A stretch of 64,000 nucleotides of DNA, from positions 9,116,001 to 9,180,000 of the forward strand of contig CM043942.1 of NCBI GenBank assembly GCA_014529385.2, read 5' to 3'. This DNA comes from Adiantum capillus-veneris (Eukaryota > Streptophyta > Polypodiopsida > Polypodiales > Pteridaceae). Below are positions 1-9,979 of this stretch, in pieces (positions within the stretch are counted from its first letter, which is position 1; the number at the start of each line of letters is the position of its first letter). The position numbers were made by a program, and so were the translations under genes. Below the pieces are notes generated by a model, which searched no databases, was not told the origin of the DNA, and saw nothing but the letters and a program-made list of their open reading frames with translations.

Positions 1-1460
1 CACACTTGGCATACAAAGTGAGTTATATAGCCCATGGCACAAAAGTTTAGATGCAACAATTTTATCACACAAACTAAGATCATGAATTGTACATCTGTCA
101 TCCACAAATTTGACTACAAGTCCAAGTCTAGCAAGTACGGATACAGACAAGAGATTCTTCTTGATCCTAGGTACATAAAGTGCATCAACAAGTGTAAAGG
201 AACTGCCATTTGCAGCAATAAGCACAATCTTTCCAACTCCCTGAACTGAATAAGAGGCATTGTTGGCACAAGTGACTGAATTCCCATGAGGGACAGACTC
301 AAGAGAGGTAAACAATTCACGATGCGAGGTAATGTGCTTTGTAGCACCACTGTCGAAATACCACACATGTGAATCTGCAGCAACTGACAAGCATGCATCA
401 TGGGCAGCAGGATTGTGAGTGCACTCTGCGCTAAAAGCCCATTCTGCATCGACATCAGCATCACAGTCTCCTTTCACAGAAGACTCAACAATGGATGCAT
501 TTGTAGTGGAACTAGCATTTGCAGTGGAACCACCCTCTTTCTTCTTAGCCTCTTTGGCCTTCAACTTAGGACACGACTTGATCAAGTGATCATTAGCTTT
601 ACAATAATGGAAACGCATCTTCTTTTTGCCCTTGTCACCAGAATTGCCCGACGAATTGCTGCCAGAAGAAGCATTAGGAACAGAAGTTTTGCCACTTGCA
701 GCAGAACCATAAGAAGTGGCTTCATTACTGTTACCACCCTTTCTTTGAGAAGCAATAAAAGCCTGTTCAACTGCACGCTGTCTAGTCCTGTTTTTTCTGG
801 AAAGTGACTCTTGCGACAACAATGTGCATAATGCATAAAACTTGACAACTTGTGGATTTCCTTGGGTCATAAGTCTCCAAGTACTAGCAAAAGTGTGGTA
901 AGAATCTGGTAAGGCATCAAGAACAGTCTGCACAAGGGAACTGTCTGAAATGACTTCTCCTATAGAAATAAGTTGCTCATTGATATCCTTGACACTAGGA
1001 AGGAAAGTGTCCATATCATCTTCCTCATGCATAATCTTCGACTCCAGCTCTTTACGCAGCAAAGCAATTTTAGCCTCATTGTGACTTGCATAAAGACCAG
1101 CCAATATATCCCAAGCCTGTTTTGCAGATTTTGCTGAACGGATGTGAGGAACAATGGTGCGCTTCAGAGACAACGCAATCAATGCATGAGCCTACGCATC
1201 CTTAACATCCCAACGAGCTTGTTCTGTCATAGGCAAAACAACTCTAACAATAGAATCCTTGCAGCAAGACCTGCAACATCCTCAACGTCACCTACATCCT
1301 CTGAACTAGGACGTACATCAATGCACTGCACAATATTCCATACGCCCTTTGACACAAGAACATGTTGCATCGTGTAAGCCCACATAGGGTAATTGTCCCC
1401 ATCCAACATGTCCTCAACAACAAACATCTTGAACACATCTGTGTTGTTGTTATCAGCCAT
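1..1460 (-). pseudogene. gag-pol: Ty1/copia gag-protease region, copy 1, runs off the window
   Basis: Reading leftward from the ATG at 1460, the product starts MADNNNTD and has a copia Gag N terminus with DGDNYPMWAYTMQ. One frameshift near 1260 moves the frame, and a TAG stop sits near 1194 where copy 2 of the family has a sense codon. After that the frame stays open to base 1. It contains a zinc knuckle near 570-615 whose first Cys is Phe (FHYCKANDHLIKSC), then a protease active site FDSGATKHI near 345-360. Gag would form the particle and the protease would cut the polyprotein. Integrase and RT, if present, lie left of the window. The LTR and PBS immediately upstream confirm orientation. The family call is firm; the element is inactive as written. 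Confidence 0.88.
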
Positions 1461-1734
1461 GGTAAATGATGCACCTGATGTGAAAACTATCTAAAAATAG
1501 GAGAAATGGAGCGGGAACAACACGTGCTATATAGCACAAACCTTAGAAGACTGTAAGGAACCTGTTATGCAGAAAATGGCACTGTCAAAAATTCTGCACA
1601 AAATGACAAAATAGCCTGTGCAGTACTGCCTGTAGTGGAAACGGAGGCCGAACACTCGCCAAAGCTCACTGAAATTGGAGAAAGTGAGCAGGCGTGTACT
1701 GGAGCTGTTGGCGACTAAGCCCGGGAGGACGCAA

Positions 1735-1750
1735 CCTGCTCTGATACCAA
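1735..1750 (-). other. Primer binding site, initiator-Met tRNA type (copia copy 1)
   Basis: The minus strand reads TTGGTATCAGAGCAGG directly after the LTR end. This is the usual plant complement to the 3' end of initiator Met tRNA, where minus-strand DNA synthesis would start. It fixes 1752-1978 as a 5' LTR and the element as minus-strand. Confidence 0.9.
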
Positions 1751-1751
1751 T

Positions 1752-1978
1752 TGTTGGAATTAGGGTTGCAGAGAGACACACACAGCTTGGAGAAGACGAA
1801 GGAAGGTCAAGGCACACAATAGAGAGTGTATTTCTTAGTGTGCAATGGAAAGATAGATAGCCCCAGAGTGATGGGCGTATATACAATGCTCGGGGGAAAA
1901 AACCTCCTAAAGAGGAAAAAAATGCCTCGACGGTCCTAGTGTGTTCACACACATCACTACCACATGTATATGGTAACA
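1752..1978 (-). repeat. 5' LTR of copia copy 1
   Basis: In element orientation it starts TGTTACCATA and ends AATTCCAACA, with TG...CA ends. It is 227 bp long. The PBS follows one base after its inner end, and its outer end abuts a gypsy gag sequence at 1979. The same LTR recurs at 59298-59474, where about 40 bp are missing. A TATA-like TATATAC lies in the middle on the minus strand. Confidence 0.88.
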
Positions 1979-2499
1979 TTATTCAACTCGGGATACTGTT
2001 CAAAAGCTTGGATATGAACGTCTGGATCATCTTTCTTCCCACCTTTGAACATTGGGAAAGGAATTTTCAATGAAGAGGTATAATCATGCCGGTCAACATT
2101 GTCTTTGCCTCTTCTGACCTTAGGAACTTGACTTCATCTTGAAGACTTTCTGTAGTGGTATGTATCAGCATCCCAATCAATTTCCTCTTTAGTCTCAGTT
2201 TTTGTCTCTTCTCTGGCTCTTCTACTAGAACTGTGACGACTACCCTTGCTGCCTTTGGCCCCAACATCCCTATGTGTGGTTCGAGAACTCCTGGCCTTGC
2301 GTTCTTCCCGCTCAGCCCTTCTCCTCCTGGACTGACTGGAGTGCTGAGAGTCCTTGGTCTCATCAACATTACTATGCTCCTCCTGAGCCTCAGTCTGAGT
2401 CACCGGGTCCTTCTTAGGATCAGAGTCTCTTTTTGATTCCTCAGGAACAGGGTCAATGCGGTGTGATGGTTTACGACCACGGCTAGTTTTGGACGCCAT
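1979..2499 (-). pseudogene. gag: Ty3/gypsy gag N-terminal fragment
   Basis: From the ATG at 2499 the minus strand encodes about 120 residues rich in Arg, Ser, Glu and Lys (MASKTSRGRK, then an RS/RE-rich stretch). A frameshift follows, and a second frame gives a capsid start typical of plant gypsy Gag: FPMFKGGKKDDPDVHIQAF (about 1995-2060). The sequence stops at 1979, exactly at the outer end of the copia LTR, so the copia element probably inserted into this gag. The rest of the capsid should lie beyond the copia element, left of the window. The basic N-terminal half could be an RNA-binding extension. A host SR-like protein is less likely because the capsid motif follows in the same direction. 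Confidence 0.65.
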
Positions 2500-2619
2500 C
2501 ACTACAACGAAAAATTCTAACTGGGAGATAAGAGTGTTCTGGTCAAAGAGAAAATAGCTCTAACCACTATGATTGCCAAAATGGAATTGGAGCTGATCTC
2601 TTCAGATAGCTGATTCTAG

Positions 2620-3000
2620 TGTTAGAATTTAAAGCTATTGGTAGGTCGTCAATTCAGTTAGGGAAACTGGAATAGAGAACTGAGATTTAACTGAATTGAA
2701 ATAGTACACCGAGATGATAGACATACTAAATGACTAAAAAGTATTTGCAGATTCAAATTAATGGTTCAAGGACAATCAGTACAATGTGTAATGAGTCTGG
2801 GCTCAAATGATTACACCAGTGATGATTATAGAGTGAAGCTAGAAGAGAAAGTCTCGTAACTTGGGAATACTTGGAAAACTAAAGCCGAAAGATAAACAGC
2901 TAGGCCAAGAACTATGAAGTACAAGAAGCAAGAACCCCAATTACAATGTAATGGGTCTTATTTATAGCTCCTAGTAGTTATTGTGGTAACTGCCTGCAGT
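2620..3000 (-). repeat. Possible LTR (inner part) of the gypsy element at 1979-2499
   Basis: Upstream of the gag, the minus strand has AAATTCTAACA followed by CTAGAATCAGC, which resembles an LTR end plus a decayed Met-type PBS. A TATA-like box lies further upstream. I could not find the outer LTR end, so the right boundary is arbitrary. Confidence 0.35.
2958..2967 (-). promoter_or_regulatory. TATA-like box, minus strand
   Basis: The minus strand reads CTATAAATAA about 340 bp upstream of the putative LTR end at 2620. It would be the U3/R promoter of the gypsy element whose gag begins at 2499. Confidence 0.4.
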
Positions 3001-3553
3001 ACTTACTACGTGTGACTGATCCACTGTTCGGCCTTCCAAGAGACAGTTCCCGCCTGCTGGAAATGTCTTCGCCTTGTGCATGTGCATACACATGTGTGTG
3101 TGTGTGCTCCATGTATGCATGTATGTGTGTTGGGGGAACATCTTACCTGTGCACAACACTATTTGATGACACAGCGGAGTCAGGGAGTCACGTAGGAGTG
3201 AAGAAAAAGGCTCCCCATAACTTCTTTCTAATAAATTATAACTTTGTAGGCGGCGCATATGTGACATTCTATAATTTACAGATGTCGCAAATGACGTCAT
3301 GAATTGTGCATCACATATGTGACGCTAATGATGACATTTTTGGCAACAGTCTTAGCAATGCTATATTTGAAAAAAATTGAATTTTAATAGACGTCACATC
3401 AGGTGTCTCTTATGGGATACAATTTTTTTTTGAAGGGCATCATAAATCTTTTTTTGTTCAAAGCTTACTTAGGACGAGGTCACACGATGGCTTAGTTTTC
3501 ACGATAGCTCTGACAACGGCTCTACAACGACAACTTTTGACCTACGTAGTAGT
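3001..3553. other. No gene seen; scattered TGACGTCA-like motifs
   Basis: No coding sequence stands out. Around 3260-3410 there are several GTGACG, GATGTC and GACGTC words, a style seen in subterminal repeats of plant CACTA transposons. No matching terminal repeats were found, so this is only a hint. Short TG runs lie at 3096-3130. Confidence 0.3.
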
Positions 3554-3581
3554 GTAACTATGCCTAAAAAGACATAGTTAC
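3554..3581. other. Perfect 9-bp hairpin
   Basis: GTAACTATG (3554-3562) is repeated inverted as CATAGTTAC (3573-3581) around a 10-base A-rich loop. Function unknown. Confidence 0.7.
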
Positions 3582-3665
3582 AAAACTATTCTAGTGAGCT
3601 TCAACATGTTGGTCTTCCTCTCTCTACCAGTTGCAACCAATGCTCCATCCTTGCACATGTCATAA

Positions 3666-3705
3666 GTGGTCGAGGCTTAGTGACAACTAAGCCTCGCATG
3701 ACCAC
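3666..3705. other. Two-tier hairpin
   Basis: CGAGGCTTAG (3671-3680) pairs with CTAAGCCTCG (3687-3696) around TGACAA. Outside it GTGGTC (3666-3671) can pair with GACCAC (3700-3705). Nothing coding is near. It could be a MITE core or an RNA hairpin remnant. Confidence 0.75.
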
Positions 3706-4159
3706 CACCTTAATGTGAGTGATAAATTAATAAGACAAAAAGGAACGTCATAAATCTTATATGCACATGATATTATTTCATTACTTATCTTTCCATTTCC
3801 ATTAAAATCCCATGTCAATACTTGAAAGCTTCTTTTGTTTACTTTGTCAATTGATGCTTCTTTCATTTCATAGCTTTCGAAGACTTGACTTTCCTTTTAT
3901 TTTATTCTTTTGGAATGGCACTGCGTACCTTCACTTTGTTTTAGTAGGAAATTGGAATTGCTAATATTACTCCTCTTTCAATGTTTATAACATGAGTTTT
4001 CTGTTTGGCCTTAGTATCTATACTAGTACGGCCGGTCTCTTTCGACGACCTCTCTCTCTTTTTCTCTCCCCTTCTTTATGTTTATCATGTGCAAAGGAGT
4101 TCTCTTTTTTAGACTTTAGCCTTCATTTCAGAGTTTTCGACACGTGTAAAGCGCACTCC

Positions 4160-4558
4160 CTCGACGGGTCTCGCTCGTTCTTACCACCATTACATGTGTG
4201 TGTGTGTGTCTTTATACATCTCCCGATGACAAGAGACACACGATGGACACTATCACTTATAACCTACAGATACTTGTTTTCCCCCAGGCTCAAATGCCAT
4301 TCGGTGCGGAGCGAGGGGAGGAGGGGGGGGGGGGGGAGGGAGGGAGGAGGTTAGTGTATACATCTTCCCTTTTCGTTATCATGCATTTGTGTCGATACAA
4401 AAACATTTGATACAAATTGTCTTTTTCTCCTTGCATAGAGCTTTGAGGTCCCTTAGTATTAATGCATAGAGCTACATTAAACCTTTCTTGCTTCTTTATC
4501 TTCTCCTTCCCCCTTTGCACGACCCACCTTCGATGGGTCTCGCTCGTTCTTACCAATA

Positions 4559-4598
<40 letters not shown>

Positions 4599-4640
4599 AC
4601 GCCTATCTTTACACGACTCTCCATGACACACATATGATCC
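4160..4640. repeat. Two direct repeats each followed by a TG microsatellite
   Basis: TCGACGGGTCTCGCTCGTTC at 4160 recurs with one change at 4530. Each copy is followed by TTACCA, a TG tract and a CTTTA(T/C)AC(A/G) segment. The spacing is about 370 bp. It suggests an old local duplication in which the TG tracts later changed length independently. Confidence 0.65.
4562..4593. repeat. (TG)n microsatellite
   Basis: About 15 TG units in a row, ending in TATGTGC. Confidence 0.95.
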
Positions 4641-5089
4641 CAATGAGGATAAGAGCATTCATACAAAGGTGTTATGAGAAAGGCCTTCTAAAGAGAAGCA
4701 TCTTTCTCATATGTCATCTAACATCTAGTCTTCACCAAATGACTTTTTCCCCTACACTAAACCAGCTCGCTCATACACACACACACACACCTACTCCTAA
4801 AATCTAGTTGAATCTCTAAGCAATAAGTTAAGCATTGTCAAAATATGCCAATCACATTTGGTCTTTTGGATGCTTCTTCACAGTACTTGTTGAAGTCTAT
4901 CACTTTGAATGTATCATAACTACAACTCTACACTAGACATAGAGTAGCATGAATCTAACGACACTTTTATGACAAAAAATATTCATCCAAACATTCAATA
5001 CATGAAAGGTAAGGTGGTCAACCACATTCACAAAAGATGCATCCCAAGAAGGTAGTCCTCTCATACTCACAACATGTATCAAAGGGATG

Positions 5090-5306
5090 CAGTGTTCGGG
5101 AAAAATCACTTTCACAAACATACAAAAATCCCTCCAAGACAAATTTGAACTGGAAATTTTACAATATTAGCCAATATTTTTGCAAAATTACACTATTTTT
5201 CATGTATTTTAAGCGGAATTTTCTCCTTTTTTCCCTCCCCTCAACCGGCTACTTTGATTTTGCAACCGGCTCAAGGCTAGCTGAGACACACTTTTCCCGA
5301 ACACTG
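5090..5306. mobile_element. hAT-type MITE with intact TIRs and 8-bp TSD
   Basis: The left end CAGTGTTCGGGAAAA is matched perfectly and inverted at the right end. The element is 217 bp with no coding capacity. It is flanked by an identical 8-bp AAGGGATG at 5082-5089 and 5307-5314. An 8-bp target duplication with CA...TG ends is the signature of hAT transposons, so this is a non-autonomous passenger that needs a transposase from elsewhere. The perfect ends and duplication suggest a fairly recent insertion relative to its surroundings. Confidence 0.92.
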
Positions 5307-5314
5307 AAGGGATG

Positions 5315-6056
5315 CATCAAAGGCCCATCTTGATCATACCTTGCAATTAGTGTTCTCCAAAAGAGATATCTTGGAACATGGGCTTGTCAATGACTTGTGC
5401 GATTGTACGTGTTTGCACATCGCAACCCTCGTTCCCTTTCAGCAAAAACAACCCAGACCTTCTACACCATTGTACTGTTTATGTACCCATAGCTTCTTAA
5501 ACATGTGTTTTTTAGGCACATCTAGCAAGCAATGAATTCACTGATATGGCATTCTGTAGAGCAGAATTCTTGGGTTCATTTTTACTAAAAAGAGCGTAGA
5601 TTTTTTGAGTGTTACCCATGTGTAGCCTACCTCACATTAAATTCATCATAGGAGAGATGTCCCAAATAGCAAGATCGTCAAGAACAACTTTCGATTTCCA
5701 AATATAGACCCTCTAGAATGCATGTCAATCAAAAACTTTTTAAGTGGCATCTTTCATCAGCTTGCATGAGGATTGAGATTAGATCCTTTCCACCCCCTAC
5801 CAACATTGTTAGAGAAACTATCACCATCAACTTGCTGATATTTGTTTACGCATTAAGTTGCAATGGAGATGACATTCAACTTGAAACGGGAGGGTATATA
5901 GGGGCGAGTGGTTGAAAGCCTATAAAGACCAAAGCATTATTTAATATAATAGGCTGCAACTGGTTTTCAAGTGATCATGCACGCAATCAACAACTTCCAC
6001 TTAGGGGCTACAAATGGTCTGTAATCGAACATGCCAATTAGCAACTCCCACTTAGT

Positions 6057-6058
<2 letters not shown>
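5315..6058. other. Intergenic, nothing recognised
   Basis: No domain-like reading frame, terminal repeats or RNA gene seen. The composition is AT-rich and non-repetitive. Confidence 0.5.

Positions 6059-6120
<62 letters not shown>
6059..6120. repeat. (CT)n(CA)n compound microsatellite
   Basis: About 16 CT units are followed directly by 15 CA units. Confidence 0.95.
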
Positions 6121-6121
<1 letters not shown>

Positions 6122-6617
6122 TTTTAAGCTTCTAACTAATGCTACCATAGTTTCAATGTGACTATTGACTACCTTGGCCTTTCTAACAATGGCCCTGAGT
6201 TGACAACAATCTCAACTAACCCCCCCTTCCCCCCGTTCTCTCTCTATGTCGTCGTAAGCCTTGATGCTTGTGCTATGGGGAACGAATGAGTAAAAGTGAA
6301 TCACCTTTGAGACAAAGGCTAGAGCAAGAGAATGTTTGTGTGAGCAAGTGCTCATAACTCACATATATGAGAGCGAACGATTGCCCCACCCTAGGCAGTT
6401 ATGGTTTTTTTCGCCTGGAAGGAAAGTAGATTCATATTTTGCCACCATCCGGCATTGTTGTGAACGTAGCTATTGCATACGCAAGAGTCCTTCGGCTTGG
6501 AGCTCCACTTTGTGGCACTCTGCACAAAACTTTAGTGCCAAAAAATGGTGTTATGTTGTTGCTCCATAGCAGCGCAACAAAATATGGGAGGTTGAGCGTT
6601 AAAAGAGAAGCTGAATA
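6121..6617. other. Intergenic, nothing recognised
   Basis: Contains a C-rich patch at 6218-6235 and no supported coding sequence. Confidence 0.5.
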
Positions 6618-6625
6618 GGTGCAAT

Positions 6626-6841
6626 CAGTGTTCAGGAAAAATGTGCCTCAATTTAATATCGTGCCATTTTCAATTTCAAAAATTTCAATTAATAGCAAAA
6701 AAAAAGGAGAACTTTCGCCCTAAAATAGAGGAAAATAGTGAAAAAAACCCAAAAAAAAACCTAATTTTCTAAAATTTCCTCTTGGCAAATTCAAGGAAGG
6801 GAATTTTGTATGTTTGAAAAAATGCTTTTTCCCCAACATTG
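6626..6841. mobile_element. hAT-type MITE, second copy, founder of a tandem array
   Basis: The left end CAGTGTTCAGGAAAAA and the right end TTTTTCCCCAACATTG are imperfect inverted repeats of the same family as 5090-5306. The length is 216 bp. An 8-bp GGTGCAAT flanks both sides (6618-6625 and 6842-6849), again the hAT hallmark. The internal AT-rich sequence resembles the first copy only loosely. Confidence 0.85.
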
Positions 6842-7411
6842 GGTGCAATTGTTCGAAGGGTAGGTTTATAAGATTTTTTGGTAGTTGTTGAGGCAGCTTT
6901 TAGAAGAAAAGGGTTTGGGAAAAGTGTGTCTCGGCTTACTATCATGCCATTTTTTATTTCAAAAAATTATAGATGAGGGCAAGTGTAAAAGGAGAAATTC
7001 CACCCCAAAATAGAGTAAAATAGTGTAAAAAAACAAAAAAAAACCTATTTTTAAAATTTTCGTCTTGGCATTTATAAAGAAAAGGAATTTTGTCTTTTTG
7101 GGAAAATGGTTTTTCCCCAACATTGGGTGCAACTGTTTGAAGGGTGGGTATTAAAAGAGTTGTTGAGACGGCTTTTAGAAGAAAAGGGAGGATAAAGCAT
7201 TATTCTGGAAAAGTGTGTTTCTGCTTAATATCATGCCGTTTTCTATTTCAAAAATTACAGATGAGGCCAACTGTAAAAGGAGAAATTCCGCCCCAAAATA
7301 GAGGAAAATAGTGTAAAAATAAAAGAATAAACCTATTTTTAAGATTTTCCTCTTGGCACTTATAAGAAAAGGAATTTTGCATGTTTGGGAAAATGGTTTT
7401 TCCCAAAGACT
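6626..7411. repeat. Tandem array of MITE plus flank, ~290-bp period, ~2.7 units
   Basis: The MITE at 6626-6841 and about 70 bp of right flank (GGTGCAATTGTTCGAAGGGT, then a segment ending in TTTTAGAAGAAAAGGG) are repeated at about 6910-7197. The MITE part is repeated once more at about 7203-7411. Each unit has the landmarks AATAGAGGAAAATAGTG (or a close variant) and TTTTCCC near its end. The flank is copied along with the MITE, so the array grew by tandem duplication rather than by repeated insertion. Confidence 0.85.
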
Positions 7412-7614
7412 TGGTTGAAAATTGTGAATTTGTGAGAACTTGCCATTGAGAAGTTGTAGGCCACGATGGCACTGATGACGGCGACTCACGTATTCAATCG
7501 CGGCCTGCTAATCTCGAGACTCGCAGCAGAGAGAGACCTTGCGAGTCTCCACCTAGCCTACCTCTTGCTCTTAAGTCCTGCGGACCTGCACTCACTATTG
7601 AAATTATCCTGCAT

Positions 7615-7768
<154 letters not shown>

Positions 7769-7921
7769 GTAGCCATAGCAAGCATTGTTCGAAGTCCCCG
7801 TCTCCCGACATTGCCTTCGAGTGTTCACTACTTCTAATCTAATTCCCTTCGCAATCTCTGTCGATGTGAAGATGGTAGCTAAGGCCAGCCAAAGGTTGCT
7901 CAAGCAATGGTGCCCAACAAA

Positions 7922-7923
<2 letters not shown>

Positions 7924-7981
<58 letters not shown>
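7924..7981. repeat. (CT)n microsatellite
   Basis: About 29 uninterrupted CT units. Confidence 0.95.
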
Positions 7982-7983
<2 letters not shown>

Positions 7984-8184
7984 GTGTGACATTGGGGGAA
8001 GACGATGCATGGGATCGAAGTGGCTCCTTTTAAGGGAATTTCTCTGCAAGTGCCTGCCGCTCCAAGACAGTGCACACTTACATGCTGTGTAGCAGCTCTA
8101 GACAAAGAGAGAGAGAAGTGTGTCCGGACGTCTGACAATAGCCAGCAAACTGGCCCCCCATAGTGCAATTTGTCGCATGTGTCT

Positions 8185-8188
<4 letters not shown>

Positions 8189-8231
<43 letters not shown>
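8189..8231. repeat. (GT)n microsatellite
   Basis: About 21 GT units flanked by TCTCTCT on both sides. Confidence 0.95.
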
Positions 8232-8233
<2 letters not shown>

Positions 8234-8381
8234 TCTATTCAAGCTCGGAACTGCCGACACCTGTAAAGGGCTCCCCCTTCCGCCATATTATGTTAGTAGA
8301 TTATAGCATGAGTTTTTTGTTTGACCTTGGTATCCACATACATTGTCGTAGCTACACACACATGCACACATAAAGATAAGC

Positions 8382-8388
<7 letters not shown>

Positions 8389-8427
<39 letters not shown>
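8389..8427. repeat. (TA)n microsatellite
   Basis: About 19 TA units. The preceding stretch (about 8300-8350) echoes 3990-4020 (ATGAGTTTTCTGTTTGGCC), so the two places share a small dispersed repeat. Confidence 0.9.
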
Positions 8428-8429
<2 letters not shown>

Positions 8430-8531
8430 ATTTAAATTTTTTCTAGAGAGAGAGAGATAGAAACACACACATACACATGCATAGAGAGGGAGGGGGTGCC
8501 AACTTGACCTATGAGACAAATCAAATATACA

Positions 8532-8547
8532 TGTGTGTGTGTGTGTG

Positions 8548-8582
<35 letters not shown>
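8532..8582. repeat. (TG)n(GA)n compound microsatellite
   Basis: A TG tract followed by about 16 GA units. Confidence 0.95.
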
Positions 8583-8589
<7 letters not shown>

Positions 8590-8696
8590 TGTTTTATTAA
8601 CGTCTTATAAAGGCCAAAATGACCTATGAGACCAAAGAGTTACATCATGGTGTATCCAATACAAGGTCTAGATAAAAAGAAAGAAACTACAAGCTC

Positions 8697-9160
8697 ATGT
8701 TAATGGATCACAAATTTATTGGAGAGCCTGGCATTGGCCAAAGGATAGAGTGTTTGCGCTTCCCAAGACACAGAATATCCTATAATGTGCTGATATACAA
8801 AGCGTATTGGTTCATCACTCTCCAAAATCTAGAGTGTTTGCGCTTCCCAAGACACAGAATACCCTATAATGTGCTGATATACAAAGCAGATTGGTTCATC
8901 ACTTTCCAAAATTGGTCTCAAGAGCATTGGCAAAAGAATGTTAAGGACACTTGGGAGACTCAATGGCCAAAATACATGAAGATATTCATATGGAAGGTGC
9001 TATGGGGAGCCTTGCCTACTGGTGTTAAGGTGTGAACTAGAGGGCTAGGCTCTGACACCTGCTCTGGTTGTGGGTCAGCCTCCAAAGCCCCCTTCATCTA
9101 TTCATCATGTGCCCTACTTCACGGGGGTTGGCCGCTAAGGTGTGCAAATGTAACGCAATT
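8697..9160 (+). pseudogene. LINE (non-LTR) RT C-terminal fragment with zf-RVT-like domain
   Basis: The frame reads WPKYMKIFIWKVLWGALPTG, a TGA stop, then TRGLGSDTCSGCGSASKAPF. This pattern (Phe-x-Trp-x2-Leu-x-Gly-x-Leu-Pro-Thr-Gly, then Cys-x2-Cys) is the zinc-binding domain at the C terminus of plant LINE reverse transcriptases. In LINEs it sits after RT and RNase H and helps handle the template RNA. Only this tail survives; no RT palm is seen upstream. A 28-residue in-frame duplication lies before it (8746-8912). Orientation is plus. No poly-A tail was identified at the 3' side, where a GA tract and an inverted LTR piece follow. Confidence 0.65.
8746..8912 (+). repeat. 84-bp tandem duplication in the LINE fragment
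   Basis: TAGAGTGTTTGCGCTTCCCA begins at 8746 and again at 8830. The two 84-bp units are nearly identical. The period is divisible by three, so the frame is kept and 28 residues are doubled. Confidence 0.92.
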
Positions 9161-9305
9161 TGGCTAATAACATTGATTGTAGAGGAATTAGAGTCACAGT
9201 AGTGAGCATTTCCTTAAGAGAATCTCAATGAACATAGGGAGGGTACTTGATTGAAGGTAGCAAAATAAACATTATACCTAGCTAGCTTGGCATGAACAAT
9301 ACTTG

Positions 9306-9307
<2 letters not shown>

Positions 9308-9366
<59 letters not shown>
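9308..9366. repeat. (GA)n microsatellite
   Basis: About 29 GA units at the boundary of the inverted gypsy-A LTR fragment. Confidence 0.95.
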
Positions 9367-9369
<3 letters not shown>

Positions 9370-9885
9370 TGACAAAAATTGAGGAGCAGATTACTTGGAG
9401 CCGTTCCCCCCTGCAAAAGGCTTTTGTATTATAGATTCTCCCATAAAGAGAGACTTGCTACAATACATTGTTTTTGTTCCTTGAGACCTTGTTGATGCTA
9501 TGAAGATGGTAAGCTTCATGCACCAATATTATGCCCGTAGTGAACTTACAATAACATGAACTTGTCCTCGACCTCAATCCCAAGACCTCAAACACCTTCA
9601 AAGGTGAAGAGAGCTAGCAAGGAGTGAGGGAAGTGAAGAGAAGAAGCCGTATTCCTACAAGAAAAAAGTAGTCTCCTCACATATCATTACTCTTAGAGCA
9701 TAGCATAGTATAGTAATGGAGATGAAGAAGATGATAAGCATTGCTTTGAAGCTTGATTCTTGGTTGGATTTTCATTCCATAGCCAAGAGGTGTTGGTGTA
9801 GGATCTCAACTTCTCAAGCTTGGAGAAGGAGATGGAGTTCTTGCTCAACACATAAGAGATGTGTGAGTGTGTGTGTGTCATAAAA
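9367..9885 (-). repeat. Inverted fragment of a gypsy-A LTR (3' half)
   Basis: Its reverse complement follows the 3' half of the LTR at 9980-11532 step by step. It has the CA tract, CTCCATCTCCTTCTCCAAGC, CTTGGCTATGGAATG, then the GGGAGAATCTATAATACAAA stretch and the sequence before the LTR end. It is broken at the GA microsatellite. It points opposite to the neighbouring complete element. Confidence 0.82.
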
Positions 9886-9979
9886 TCTAATATATAACCA
9901 ACACAAATGATTTTCTCATATTAAATTGATCATTTGATGTGGGAGAATAAACGAGAACAAGGATTACAATATAGACATG
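9886..9979 (+). repeat. Duplicated gypsy-A LTR 5' start
   Basis: TGTCATAAAATCTAATA and AAATGATTTTCTCAT... resemble the first 80 bases of the LTR that begins again at 9980. A second, truncated LTR start therefore lies directly before the complete one and back to back with the inverted fragment. Confidence 0.7.

Larger units (their letters stand above)
3706..5081. other. Intergenic, no gene; microsatellites and a direct repeat
   Basis: No coherent reading frame. The stretch holds short TG tracts, a G-rich run at 4318-4351, a CA tract at 4774-4791 and the direct repeat described separately. Confidence 0.6.

Noticed and set aside
114-464. Minus-strand frame of 116 codons
   Set aside because: Out-of-frame shadow of the copia protease region, whose true frame holds FDSGATKHI.
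2134-2499. Host SR-type splicing protein
   Set aside because: The Arg/Ser-rich stretch is followed on the same strand by a gypsy capsid start and preceded by LTR-like sequence. It fits a Gag N terminus.
3292-3553. CACTA transposon
   Set aside because: Only word-level similarity; no CACTA ends with inverted partner and no target duplication found, so not annotated as an element.
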